A stretch of 64,000 nucleotides of DNA from Flavivirga algicola (lineage in GTDB: Bacteria; Bacteroidota; Bacteroidia; Flavobacteriales; Flavobacteriaceae), in contig NZ_JABBHF010000016.1 in the NCBI RefSeq assembly GCF_012910715.1, positions 23,008 to 87,007 of the forward strand, read 5' to 3'. A program made the position numbers and the translations under genes. This document shows, piece by piece, positions 27,954 to 36,336 of the stretch. The first letter of the stretch is position 1. The number at the start of each line of letters is the position of its first letter. The notes beneath the pieces are model-generated. The model was not told the origin of the DNA. It did not search any database and worked only from the letters and a program-made list of their open reading frames with translations.

Positions 27954-28504
27954 TGAAAAGTTTTATTAGTTTGTTATTGATTTTAATTATAAACCAGAAC
28001 AGTTATTTTGTGGGCTATATTGAATTTGAAAAAGTATTAGGAAAGCATATTTCTATCGCAGAAGAAATCATTGGAACTGATTTTGAAAATAAGCTTTTTG
28101 AAAAGAGTTATTATTATATAGCTAATGAGTCTATCAAAAAGGGTTTTTGTGGTATGAGCTATAATATGCTAACAATAATGACTAATGAAAAAGATACTGT
28201 ACAATCAATTACGGTTCATTTTCAAAAAGTGATTGATCGTCAATTTTATGATTCGATTGTTGAAAAGTATGGAAAACCAGATAACATTCAAATAATCGAA
28301 AATAGACAACTTGAAAGTGAATCTGTTACTGAAGATGATGAGGGTCAGGTTATTCAAACGTTAAGGAAGAGTACTTTTAGTCTAAAAGAAGGTAGTTTCG
28401 AAGAAAGACCTTTATATATTATATGGAAGAAAGAAAGTTTTGAAGTAAAAGCCTTTTTAAGACATGAACAAAATATCAGTGAAATAACCTTTAGTTTGAA
28501 ATAA
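27953..28504 (+). CDS. Small secreted or membrane-anchored protein, partner of the island lipoprotein
   Basis: 183 residues from MKSFISLLLILIINQNSYFVGYIEFEKVL. It has an N-terminal hydrophobic stretch (signal peptide or anchor) followed by a mixed alpha/beta domain with DTVQSITVHFQKVIDRQFYDSIVEKYGKPDNIQII. The start codon overlaps the upstream stop by one base, so the pair is co-translated. The proteins may act together, for example as a surface receptor with an accessory or immunity partner, but this is inference. An in-frame ATG nine bases upstream also exists. Confidence 0.65.
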   Translation: MKSFISLLLILIINQNSYFVGYIEFEKVLGKHISIAEEIIGTDFENKLFEKSYYYIANESIKKGFCGMSYNMLTIMTNEKDTVQSITVHFQKVIDRQFYDSIVEKYGKPDNIQIIENRQLESESVTEDDEGQVIQTLRKSTFSLKEGSFEERPLYIIWKKESFEVKAFLRHEQNISEITFSLK

Positions 28505-28634
28505 ACCTTTTAAAGTACTTAAATAGATTTTAAAACCTACAACAAATTTAATTTTCATTAAAATTTTCTATTTCAAAAATAAATATGATTTCCAATAAAA
28601 TAGTAGAGAGATAATTTTCTGGAAAGTGATTATT

Positions 28635-28680
28635 CTCATAACCCGAAGGTCACTGGTTCGAGTCCAGTTCCCGCTACTAG
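28635..28680 (+). pseudogene. Duplicated 3' part of initiator tRNA-Met (right attachment-like site)
   Basis: 46 bases identical to 26193-26238, starting in the anticodon loop; the 5' half of the tRNA is missing, so it cannot be a working tRNA. A hairpin terminator follows (28688-28717), as after the intact gene. Confidence 0.85.
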
Positions 28681-28687
28681 CAAAGAC

Positions 28688-28717
28688 AAGGGTTTCAAGA
28701 GATTGAAACCCTTTTTT
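28688..28717 (+). terminator. Terminator downstream of the tRNA fragment
   Basis: Perfect 11-base stem AAGGGTTTCAA/TTGAAACCCTT with a 4-base loop, then a T run. Confidence 0.8.
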
Positions 28718-28829
28718 ATTTCTTGAGTACAACATAGGTACAAAATTGGACCAAGAACAAAAGCTGTTTGTAGGCAAAAATTTGAGTTGATATAAAGCCT
28801 AAGAATTGAACATATTTTGATACTTCGGT

Positions 28830-29100
28830 CCCTTTTTTATAAGATTTGAATACTCAACCCAGTTGTTAAAAACAGACATAAGGTAAGTCCAGGCCCGTCG
28901 TAAGAATAGAACACGGAACATCGAAAGCCAGGAGCAAGTGTTGGGGTTGAGCCAAGGCGCGACGCGATGTTTTGGGATCGGTTCGTCTGAGTATAGCGTG
29001 AGGCGAAATTCCTATGATGGAGCGTCTTTTCCCCTGCCTGCCAGCAGGCAGGTTTATTATTTTTCTTTGGACGGGCAAAGGAAAAGTAAATCATTAAAAA
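28830..29100. repeat. GC-richer non-coding block with hairpins
   Basis: This block has clearly higher GC than its surroundings (GCCAAGGCGCGACGCGATG; GTATAGCGTGAGGCG). It contains the strong hairpin CCTGCCTGC-CA-GCAGGCAGG at 29033-29052, followed by CTTTGG-ACGGG-CAAAGG near 29065-29082. Open frames exist on both strands but have coding-unlike composition. It has the general layout of the repeat at the right end of the window (GC-rich body then a U-rich hairpin) without obvious base identity. Likely a dispersed element or structured RNA; nature unknown. Confidence 0.4.
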
Positions 29101-29151
29101 AGCTGGGAATTTGCTCGGAAACGGATACTGTTTATATATAAAACCCTCCTA

Positions 29152-29197
29152 AATTTCGATGCCATCGAAATTGTCCTCCCTTTATAAAAAAGGGAGG
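29152..29197. repeat. Two adjacent perfect hairpins
   Basis: AATTTCGATG/CATCGAAATT (29152-29161 and 29163-29172) is followed by CCTCCCTTT/AAAGGGAGG (29175-29183 and 29189-29197). They sit in the non-coding region upstream of hipB and look like a small palindromic repeat unit. Confidence 0.5.
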
Positions 29198-29379
29198 AGC
29201 AAGTCTAATTCATGTTTTCGTGTTCTGTTTCAAGGATTGAGGATCATTTTATTTTAGCATTGAAAAAAGAACGCTTTTTTATTTCACACACAACTTTTAA
29301 ACATGATCTCTTTTAAAGTAGTATGTGGTATTAGGTTTTATGAAGGGCTTACCTTAATTTTTGGCCACAAACATGCGTT

Positions 29380-29500
29380 ATATTGCACTTTTTAAAACTA
29401 ATTATATATAATATATCGTAAAATTGTTAAAAAGAGCATTAAAAAGCACTATTTAGTGAATTTATAAGGAAATTTTTATATTTTAGCATTAAAAGAGCCG
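29380..29500 (+). promoter_or_regulatory. Promoter/operator region of the HipBST-like operon
   Basis: Related A-rich boxes recur: GAGCATTAAAAAGCAC near 29434, TAGCATTAAAAGAGCC near 29482, and the inverse form GCACTTTTTAAAAC near 29384. Spacing between the first two is about 48 bases. Such boxes are suitable operators for the HTH protein encoded immediately downstream. No perfect TAnnTTTG element is seen, so the promoter position is uncertain. Confidence 0.35.
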
Positions 29501-29504
29501 TATA

Positions 29505-29723
29505 ATGCACTTTAAAAATTTAGTTATAGCTATAAAAGAACGTAGGGAAATGCTTCAGGTGACACAAGAGGCTTTATCAGAACTCTCAGGTGTTGGGCTT
29601 CGTACGTTAAAACAATTTGAAAGCGGAAAAGGAAATCCCACTTTAAAAACATTAGAAAAACTTGCTGATGCACTAGGTTTAGAATTAACACTAAAGGTGA
29701 AATCAATAGATACTAAATCATGA
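29505..29723 (+). CDS. hipB: HipB-like HTH (XRE) antitoxin/repressor
   Basis: 72 residues, almost entirely one helix-turn-helix domain of the Cro/C1 type (QVTQEALSELSGVGLRTLKQFESGKGNPTLKTLEKLADALGLEL). It is the DNA-binding component and would autorepress the operon. Its stop overlaps the next start (ATGA). The third gene encodes the kinase. Assigned from operon structure and domain type. Confidence 0.85.
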   Translation: MHFKNLVIAIKERREMLQVTQEALSELSGVGLRTLKQFESGKGNPTLKTLEKLADALGLELTLKVKSIDTKS

Positions 29724-30046
29724 GAGCAGCAGAAGTTTTATATAAAAACGAAGTATCAGGTATATTATCACAATTAGATGATGGAAGTTTTGTATTTCGA
29801 TATACTAAAGAGTGGTTTGAAGCCGATAATCGACCTTCAATAAGTCTAACTTTGCCTAAAAATAGGCAAGAATACCATTCCGAATACTTATTCCCTTTTT
29901 TTTACAGTATGCTACCAGAAGGCACTAATAAACAAATAATCTGTTTTGAAATGCGTGTAGACACTAATGATGTTTTTGGTTTGCTACTTACTACAGCAGA
30001 GTATGACACTATAGGTGCAGTAACTATTAGAAAAATAAATAAGTAA
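29720..30046 (+). CDS. hipS: HipS-like small protein (HipA N-terminal subdomain)
   Basis: 108 residues that match the N-terminal couple_hipA-type subdomain of HipA (EVLYKNEVSGILSQLDDGSFVFRYTKEWFE... PFFYSMLPEGTNKQ) and nothing else. In HipA this lobe is fused to the kinase; here it is a separate gene, as in HipBST systems where HipS is the antitoxin that inhibits the kinase. It overlaps hipB by 4 bases and hipT by 1 base. Confidence 0.8.
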   Translation: MRAAEVLYKNEVSGILSQLDDGSFVFRYTKEWFEADNRPSISLTLPKNRQEYHSEYLFPFFYSMLPEGTNKQIICFEMRVDTNDVFGLLLTTAEYDTIGAVTIRKINK

Positions 30047-31026
30047 TGGGTGTAGAAATAACATATTGTCCAGGAACATTAAAAGAAGGATTCGATACCT
30101 ATAGCCCCTTAGCGTTAAAAAGAATGTTTGCAGGGAGAAAAGTGAGCCCAATATTACCTTATAAATCTCCTGCAAGTAATGCCATTACCGAAGAGCTCTT
30201 TAGGGAAAATCAAAAACGGATGTCTATTTCTGGAGTACAGGAGAAGTTTTCTGTTACATTGGATAAGAATAAATTACGCCTAATCGTAGAGGGAGAGCAA
30301 GGAGAATATATTTTAAAGCCAATTCCTAATGCAGGAAAAAAGAGTGATCAAATGCCCGCCAATGAGCATCTAACTATGCAAATTGCCAGTCAGATTTTTG
30401 ACATTGAAACTGCTAACAATGCTTTGGTGTTTTTTGAAGATGGGACACCTGCTTATTTAACTAAACGATTTGATGTAAAAACGGACGGAAGCAAATGGGC
30501 TCAAGAAGATTTTGCTTCGTTAGCAAAACGGACTCCCCAAACGCATGGAAGTGATTTTAAGTATTTGGGTAATTATTTAGAAATCTTCGAATTATTGAAA
30601 AAGTATGTGCCGGCATACAAAGTAGAGGCTGTTAAATTGTTTAAACTTATTCTATTCAATTACTTAATTTCTAATGGGGATGCGCATTTTAAAAACTTCT
30701 CTTTGATAGAGACTCCTTTGGGTGATTTTAAATTGAGTCCTGCTTATGATTTATTAAATAGCAGAATACATATTGAAGATCGTGATTTTGCACTTAATGA
30801 AGGGCTTTTGCCTCCCAATAAAACAAAAGGAAAAGTAGCAGAAAAATTCTATATACTTGGAGATTTGGCAGGATTGTCTAAAAAACAAGTTGATAAAGCA
30901 TTCAACAGTCTTATATCTAATCAGGATGAAGTGCTAGCTTTAGTCAATGCTTCTTATCTTGATGAGAAAGCAAAACGGGAATATACACAGAGATATCAAA
31001 CCAGACTAAAAAAGTTAACGAGATAA
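30046..31026 (+). CDS. hipT: HipT-like serine/threonine kinase toxin
   Basis: 326 residues: the HipA-like kinase without its N-terminal lobe. The Gly-rich loop region carries a Ser-Ile-Ser motif (RMSISGVQEKFS; Ser60 and Ser62), the autophosphorylation pattern reported for HipT. The catalytic loop is SNGDAHFKNFSL (about 209-220) and the metal-binding Asp is in LSPAYDLLN (about 234). HipA kinases phosphorylate glutamyl-tRNA synthetase and HipT acts on tryptophanyl-tRNA synthetase; the target here is unknown. A strong terminator follows. Confidence 0.85.
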   Translation: MGVEITYCPGTLKEGFDTYSPLALKRMFAGRKVSPILPYKSPASNAITEELFRENQKRMSISGVQEKFSVTLDKNKLRLIVEGEQGEYILKPIPNAGKKSDQMPANEHLTMQIASQIFDIETANNALVFFEDGTPAYLTKRFDVKTDGSKWAQEDFASLAKRTPQTHGSDFKYLGNYLEIFELLKKYVPAYKVEAVKLFKLILFNYLISNGDAHFKNFSLIETPLGDFKLSPAYDLLNSRIHIEDRDFALNEGLLPPNKTKGKVAEKFYILGDLAGLSKKQVDKAFNSLISNQDEVLALVNASYLDEKAKREYTQRYQTRLKKLTR

Positions 31027-31087
31027 TAACCTAAACTATCCTATTGTAAACACAATATTGAAAATAAAATTTATTTTTGAATATGAT

Positions 31088-31118
31088 AAAACCGTATACG
31101 ATACCGTATACGGTTTTT
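31088..31118 (+). terminator. Terminator of the HipBST-like operon
   Basis: 13-base perfect stem AAAACCGTATACG/CGTATACGGTTTT with loop ATAC, ending in a T run. The GTATAC palindrome occurs in both arms. Confidence 0.85.
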
Positions 31119-31192
31119 ATAGATTTGTAAAAATTACTTAATAATTAGTGTTTTACGAAATTATAAGGTTGTGAAATTGGCTCTGGATAGAG

Positions 31193-31239
31193 CTCATAAC
31201 CCAAAAGTCATTGGTTCGAGTACCAGTTACCCGCTACTA
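31193..31239 (+). pseudogene. Decayed third copy of the initiator tRNA-Met 3' part
   Basis: Runs CTCATAACCCAAAAGTCATTGGTTCGAG... to CCGCTACTA with several substitutions and two single-base insertions compared with 26193-26238. A further GGATAGAGC just upstream matches the tRNA 5' part with the D loop lost. It cannot fold as a tRNA. In the remaining gap (31240-31526) I see no other feature. Confidence 0.7.
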
Positions 31240-31526
31240 AGCGTTTTTGTGCTTGAGTCTTTTGGTTTTCCTCTATTGCTTTAAAAAATGGTATAAGGTA
31301 TTCTTTCAGGCTTAAGTAGAGGAGCTCTGGTATTTTTTGTCTCTAAATGTCAGGAGGAACTTTACTAAGACATTAAGATTTTATTTTTACAATATAATTG
31401 TAATCGTCTAATGGTGAGTTTGTTGTGTTGAGATAGGTTCAAATCTACAATTTTATAGCAAAAAATAACATATCTTTAAAGCTTTGATATAATAAATTCA
31501 GGTTTGCTCTAAACAAACTAAACCCC

Positions 31527-32435
31527 ATGCAGTTCCGTCAATTTTTAAAGCTCCCATTTCATCATTTTCAGAATAAAAAGGAAAAATGGCTTTACGTATT
31601 AAGCTGTAGTCTGTTTTTTATGCTGTTCTTATTAATATATAAGCCTTTTGGTTTAGATGTAGATTTGGAACTTGGTGAACGTACAATTAGTGGATTTTTA
31701 ATTTTCGTAACCTTTTTAAGTACGATGGTATTTTTTGTGCTTTATATAAGCCAGTTTGTATTGCGCAAGCGTTTCCCGAACATCAATAATAATTTAGGAT
31801 ACTTTTTAAAATGGTTTTTAATTGATGTTAGTTTGATTGTTTTTTTAAATGCTATTATAGAATATACTTGGCTCGAAGAGGATGTGATTACGCTTAACAA
31901 TTTTATGGAAGAAGTTGTTTTTGACATCATTAGAACTTTTTTCTATGCAACTATTGTGCTTTTATATCCTGTAATGGGAAGCTTTGTATTTGTATATTTA
32001 AAGCAATTGTATTTTGACAATCAGAGTCTTAAAACTGATTTAGATGTGGTTACAACACATTATAAAATAGTATCAGGCAATGAAGAACTAATTAAGATTT
32101 TAGATGAAAAAGGGGCATGCAGGTTAACGATTCCTCTAAATAATCTTTATGCTATAGAATCAAAAAATCAATATGTGTCTATTAAGTATAAACGGAATAA
32201 TATGCTGATAGAGCAAAGTATTAGAACCAGATTTTCAAAACTATTAAGCGAGCTTCAAGACATTCCGTCTATTTTAAGGTGCCATCGCTCTTATGCTATT
32301 AATTTGCTCAATGTACAAGAGTTGAAAACAATCAACCAAAAACCAAATATAATTTTGGACGAAAGTTCAACTTTAAAAATTCCAGTATCCAAAACATATC
32401 TTAAAGAGATAAAATCGCAACTTACAAAGTACTAA
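31527..32435 (+). CDS. Membrane-anchored LytTR-family transcriptional regulator
   Basis: 302 residues. The N-terminal half carries four membrane helices (about 25-44, 54-77, 92-112 and 135-158). The C-terminal 100 residues are a LytTR DNA-binding domain (IPLNNLYAIESKNQYVSIKY... ILRCHRSYAINLLNVQ... LKIPVSKTYLKEIKSQL). No receiver domain, so it senses at or in the membrane. It lies directly upstream of the TonB receptor/DUF4249 pair and probably controls it. Confidence 0.88.
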   Translation: MQFRQFLKLPFHHFQNKKEKWLYVLSCSLFFMLFLLIYKPFGLDVDLELGERTISGFLIFVTFLSTMVFFVLYISQFVLRKRFPNINNNLGYFLKWFLIDVSLIVFLNAIIEYTWLEEDVITLNNFMEEVVFDIIRTFFYATIVLLYPVMGSFVFVYLKQLYFDNQSLKTDLDVVTTHYKIVSGNEELIKILDEKGACRLTIPLNNLYAIESKNQYVSIKYKRNNMLIEQSIRTRFSKLLSELQDIPSILRCHRSYAINLLNVQELKTINQKPNIILDESSTLKIPVSKTYLKEIKSQLTKY

Positions 32436-32469
32436 AAGGCACTTTCTGAGTAAGGCAAAATCCCAATAA

Positions 32470-32518
32470 AACGTTAAACAAAAAACGTTTCGCACCTAAA
32501 AAGGACATTCTGCACCTA
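32470..32518 (+). promoter_or_regulatory. Candidate LytTR operator repeats before the TonB receptor
   Basis: Two direct repeats GCACCTA at 32492-32498 and 32512-32518 are 20 bases apart start to start, about two helical turns, as LytTR dimers prefer. Just upstream AACGTT occurs twice (32470-32475 and 32484-32489). All lie in the 162-base gap before the TonB receptor gene. Confidence 0.4.
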
Positions 32519-32597
32519 GCCTAATAATACACTACACTTCGTGACTATTTGAGGCGTTATATTTCGCGAATTAAATCGAAAAAATAATATCAATTTT

Positions 32598-34967
32598 ATG
32601 AACAAATCATTGATTTTTGCAGCCTTGATCATGTCTTGGTTGGGCTTTGCACAAGAAAAGTATACTATAAGTGGTACACTTAAAGATCAAGCCAATGGAG
32701 AAACTCTTTTAGGGGCTACAATTTTATTAAAAGGGACCACTATCGGTACTACCACTAACGAATATGGATTCTATTCGTTAACAGCCCCCAAGGGTAATTA
32801 CACCTTAGTGATTTCTTATTTAGGGTATGCTACTATTGAAAAAGAGATTGTGTTGAACGAAAATGTCAAGCTCAATTCAGAGCTAGTTGAAGATGCAGGT
32901 CAGTTACAAGAAGTAGTAATTAATGCAGAAGAATCCAAAAAAGTAAATCTGCGCGCACCACAGATGAGTGTGGCAAAATTATCGAGCCAAACAATTAAAC
33001 AAATGCCAGCGGTTATGGGGGAAGTCGATGTGATTAAATCCTTGCAATTATTACCAGGTGTAACCAATGCAGGTGAAGGCGCCTCTGGTTTTAATGTTCG
33101 TGGTGGGGCCGAAGACCAAAACTTAGTATTGCTAGATGAGGCCATTATTTATAACGCTTCTCATTTGTTTGGGTTTTTCTCGGTATTTAATGTAGATGCT
33201 ATTAAAGATATTAAATTGTACAAAGGCGGTATTCCTGCACGTTTTGGAGGTAGGGCATCCTCGGTTTTAGATATAAGGCAAAAAGATGGTAATAGCAAGG
33301 ACTTTAAGATTTCAGGTGGTATTGGGGCAATTTCCAGTAGACTTACCATGGAAGGTCCTACCTTTAAAGATAAGGGTTCGTTCATCTTGGCAGGACGAGC
33401 CTCTTATGCTAACATATTTTTGGCTTTGGCAAATAATAGCAATCGTGCTGGGTTTTATGATTTAAACCTGAAGACCAATTATCAGATTGATGATAAAAAC
33501 AAATTATATCTGTCAGGGTATTTTGGGAATGATATTTTTAAGTTGTCTAATTTCTTTACCAATTCTTATGGGAATCTTTCGGGAAACCTTCGCTGGAACC
33601 ATATTTTTAATGATAAGTTGTTTTCTAACCTATCCTTAATCTATAGTCGTTACAACTATAATCTCGAGATTAATTCTGATGGTATAGACTGGAAATCAGA
33701 TATTAGTAATTACAACCTTAAATATGATCTTGGGTATTATTTGAATGATAAGCTAAAATTTGATTTTGGTGTAAGTGGTATTTATTACAATTTCAATCCT
33801 GGGCAACTAAACCCCTTGAATGAAAGTTCTGGTATTAATCCCATGAAATTAGATGATAAATTTGCTTTAGAAGCAGGTGCTTATGCAAGTTTAGAACATA
33901 AAATTTCGGATAAGATAACGGCACAATATGGGTTGCGTTATAGTTATTTTAACAGGTTAGGAAAGCAAACCTTAAATAATTATGCCAATAATTTACCTGT
34001 AGTTTATAATACACAATTAGATATCTACGAGCGTGCCGATCCAATTAATGAAACGGAATATGGCAATGGTAAAAGTATTGCTAATTTTGGAAATTTTGAG
34101 CCACGTTTTGCGCTGTCTTATCAACTGAATGAAAAATCATCGTTCAAAGTTAGTTTCAATCGTATAGCTCAGTACCTGCACTTAATTTCCAATACGACTT
34201 CGGCCACACCTTTAGATGTTTGGGCACCAAGTGGGAAATTTTTAAAACCACAAATAGCCGACCAATTTGCTGTTGGTTATTTCAGGAATTTTAAAAATAA
34301 TATGTTTTCTATAGAATCTGAGGCATATTACAAAACGATAGATAATCGTGTAGATTATATTGATGGTGCCGATCTTATAGCTCAAAACACCATAGAAACT
34401 GAAATTCTAATTGGTGAATCCAGAGCTTATGGGTTTGAATTGTTGCTTCGTAAAAATAAAGGTGATTTTACGGGATGGTTAGCCTATACATTATCAAAAT
34501 CAGAACAGCGAACACCAGGAGGAACCGCTGGAGGTTTAGGGATTAATAATGGTAATTGGTATAATACATCTTTTGATAGAACACACGACGTATCATTTAC
34601 TGGGAGTTATGAGTTAAATGACAAATGGCGTTTTGGGACTAACTTTGCTTTTCAAACAGGGCGCCCAGTTACCTATCCCAATGGACAATTTCAGTATAAT
34701 GAATTGTCTATAGCAACTTATTCTGAACGAAATGCAGACAGATTACCTGCCTATCACCGACTAGATCTTTCCGCAACACTCATACCGCGAAAAAATAAAA
34801 ATCGAAAATGTCAAGCCGAATGGGTATTTAGTATTTACAATGTATATAATCGCAAAAATGCCGCATCAATTACGTTCGGGCAGAACACAACTACTGGCGT
34901 AAACGAAGCCACACGTACTGCAATTTTTGGCATTATTCCTTCAATATCTTACAACTTTAAATTTTAA
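32598..34967 (+). CDS. TonB-dependent outer-membrane receptor
   Basis: 789 residues. A signal peptide (MNKSLIFAALIMSWLGFAQ) precedes a carboxypeptidase-regulatory-like beta-sandwich (about 22-105, ISGTLKDQANGETLLGATILLKGT), then a plug domain (AVMGEVDVIKSLQLLPGVTNAGEGASGFNVRGGAEDQNLVLLDE), then the barrel ending in a terminal Phe (SISYNFKF). It takes up an unknown ligand using TonB energy. The partner DUF4249 lipoprotein gene starts five bases after its stop. Shorter than SusC, so not a typical glycan importer. Confidence 0.93.
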   Translation: MNKSLIFAALIMSWLGFAQEKYTISGTLKDQANGETLLGATILLKGTTIGTTTNEYGFYSLTAPKGNYTLVISYLGYATIEKEIVLNENVKLNSELVEDAGQLQEVVINAEESKKVNLRAPQMSVAKLSSQTIKQMPAVMGEVDVIKSLQLLPGVTNAGEGASGFNVRGGAEDQNLVLLDEAIIYNASHLFGFFSVFNVDAIKDIKLYKGGIPARFGGRASSVLDIRQKDGNSKDFKISGGIGAISSRLTMEGPTFKDKGSFILAGRASYANIFLALANNSNRAGFYDLNLKTNYQIDDKNKLYLSGYFGNDIFKLSNFFTNSYGNLSGNLRWNHIFNDKLFSNLSLIYSRYNYNLEINSDGIDWKSDISNYNLKYDLGYYLNDKLKFDFGVSGIYYNFNPGQLNPLNESSGINPMKLDDKFALEAGAYASLEHKISDKITAQYGLRYSYFNRLGKQTLNNYANNLPVVYNTQLDIYERADPINETEYGNGKSIANFGNFEPRFALSYQLNEKSSFKVSFNRIAQYLHLISNTTSATPLDVWAPSGKFLKPQIADQFAVGYFRNFKNNMFSIESEAYYKTIDNRVDYIDGADLIAQNTIETEILIGESRAYGFELLLRKNKGDFTGWLAYTLSKSEQRTPGGTAGGLGINNGNWYNTSFDRTHDVSFTGSYELNDKWRFGTNFAFQTGRPVTYPNGQFQYNELSIATYSERNADRLPAYHRLDLSATLIPRKNKNRKCQAEWVFSIYNVYNRKNAASITFGQNTTTGVNEATRTAIFGIIPSISYNFKF

Positions 34968-34971
34968 AACA

Positions 34972-35856
34972 ATGAGCTTTTTGAATAAAAATGGTAAATA
35001 CAAAAACACAAATAACAATTTTGTGAACAATGAAACATATAAATGTATAGCCTCGGTTTTTATAATGATCGGTTTATTTTTTTCGTGTACAGACACGGTA
35101 AATGTGGATGTCCCGAATGGGGGTTCCAGATTAGTAGTAGAAGCATCTATTATTTGGGAAAAGGGCACTTCGGGGCAAATACAAATCATTAAGTTAAGTG
35201 AGTCTACTGCTTACTTTGATAATAATCCTAATGTACCCGTTACTGGTGCTTCAGTAATCGTTACTAAGGTGAACGATGGTTCGCAGTTTGTTTTTGAAGA
35301 CCAAAACAATGGCGATTACATAACTACCAATTTTGTATCAGAGATTAACGAATCCTATACTTTAGAAATTTTATATAATGGACAAACCTACACCGCAACC
35401 GAAACCCTAATGTCGGTTACAGAGATTAACGATATAGAACAAACGGTAGAAGGTGGTGGAGATGAGGAAGAAATTCAGCTAAAAGTATTCTTTGACGACC
35501 CTATTAACATTGATAATTATTATTTGGGAGAGTTTAATTCGTCGGTAAACGCATTGCTCACACTAGGAGTTTTAAGCGACGAATTTACAGATGGAAATGA
35601 AAATTTTATAGAATACGATAATGAGGATTTAATCGCTGGAGCAACTGTAGATGTAAGCATTTATGGTATTTCTGAGAGTTACTATAATTACATCGATATC
35701 TTAATAAGTCAGTCTGGGGGAGATGGAGGAGGACCTTTCCAAACCACACCTGTACAATTAAAAGGCAATTGTATTAACCCTAATAATCCCGATGAAGAAG
35801 TTCTGGGCTATTTCAGGTTGGGTGAAGTAGTTAGGACAAGCTATACTATTAATTAA
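34972..35856 (+). CDS. DUF4249 family lipoprotein, TonB receptor partner
   Basis: 294 residues from MSFLNKNGKYK. The signal region ends at IGLFFSC, followed by TDTVNVDVPNGGSRLVVEASI, the characteristic DUF4249 opening. Two Ig-like beta domains follow. DUF4249 proteins sit with TonB receptors on the surface and probably act as SusD-like lids. The start at 34972 avoids overlap with the receptor gene; a longer frame begins at 34927. The leader before the hydrophobic core is unusually long and Asn/Lys-rich. Confidence 0.8.
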   Translation: MSFLNKNGKYKNTNNNFVNNETYKCIASVFIMIGLFFSCTDTVNVDVPNGGSRLVVEASIIWEKGTSGQIQIIKLSESTAYFDNNPNVPVTGASVIVTKVNDGSQFVFEDQNNGDYITTNFVSEINESYTLEILYNGQTYTATETLMSVTEINDIEQTVEGGGDEEEIQLKVFFDDPINIDNYYLGEFNSSVNALLTLGVLSDEFTDGNENFIEYDNEDLIAGATVDVSIYGISESYYNYIDILISQSGGDGGGPFQTTPVQLKGNCINPNNPDEEVLGYFRLGEVVRTSYTIN

Positions 35857-35880
35857 AAAATCATGGAAAAAAGTGTTGTG

Positions 35881-35921
35881 AGCTGCCAATATAAAATGTT
35901 GGTTGATTGTTGTTGGCAGCT
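35881..35921 (+). other. Inverted repeat after DUF4249 gene
   Basis: AGCTGCCAA (35881-35889) and TTGGCAGCT (35913-35921) with a 23-base loop, followed by only a short TT. A weak terminator or structured 3' end. A tiny open frame spanning it is not convincing. Confidence 0.4.
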
Positions 35922-36112
35922 TTGCAACCACAAGTTGACAATAAAACCTAAAAGGATATCAAGGATTAGTGAATACTTTGGGAATGGTATAGCCTTGCCC
36001 CCATATTAGGAATCTGCTAAATAGATGGTTTGTACTGTAAATAATAAAGGCATTAGCGCAAGTAGTAGGGTAAAAGCGCTAATAGATGGCCCATAATTGG
36101 GTTTTTAAATAT

Positions 36113-36140
36113 CCTGGGAACTTGTTTTCCCAGGGTGTTT
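36113..36140 (+). terminator. Hairpin terminator in the 35857-36336 gap
   Basis: CCTGGGAA/TTCCCAGG (36113-36120 and 36127-36134) with a 6-base loop and GTGTTTT after it. The rest of the 480-base gap shows no gene. Confidence 0.65.
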
Positions 36141-36336
36141 TAAAGTTTAAAAAAAGGAAAAGAAGTTAATAATGTGACAATTATAGGATGCTACCCTTTA
36201 AATTAAGGCTGTTGAGATTATAAAAGGGTCAGGTGTAACAGTCAAAATTTTATTAATCATGTGATGAGAGGTTTTTATCAAGTATTCTGGTGAAAATATA
36301 GCTTGTTCTATTCGTAAACCATTGAGTTTTTCTATT

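Larger units (their letters stand above)
26239..28680. mobile_element. Island A: 2.4-kb integrase-less element between tRNA 3'-end repeats
   Basis: Bounded on the left by the intact initiator tRNA and on the right by the exact 46-base tRNA 3'-end duplicate. It contains only a lipoprotein gene and a small secreted-protein gene. No integrase, relaxase or phage gene is visible, so it is either a mobilisable cassette that uses an integrase in trans or the remnant of a larger element. The boundary call rests on the repeats, not on a recognised mobile gene. Confidence 0.55.
28681..31239. mobile_element. Island B: 2.6-kb segment with HipBST-like operon
   Basis: Starts after the exact tRNA 3'-end copy and ends with a decayed third copy at 31193-31239. 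Cargo is a three-gene HipBST-like toxin-antitoxin operon plus about 0.8 kb of GC-richer non-coding sequence. Stepwise insertion at the same tRNA would give this nested order, the oldest and most decayed repeat being farthest from the tRNA. No integrase present. Confidence 0.45.

Noticed and set aside
28837..29141. Open frames on both strands of the GC-rich block
   Set aside because: Overlapping frames in both directions through hairpins, with low-complexity translations, no start context and no family resemblance.
31170..31239. Possible third tRNA-Met gene
   Set aside because: The D loop is missing, the anticodon and T stems are mismatched and there are insertions; it cannot fold.
35863..36009. 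48-residue frame after the DUF4249 gene
   Set aside because: Spans an inverted repeat and has erratic composition with no homologous appearance.
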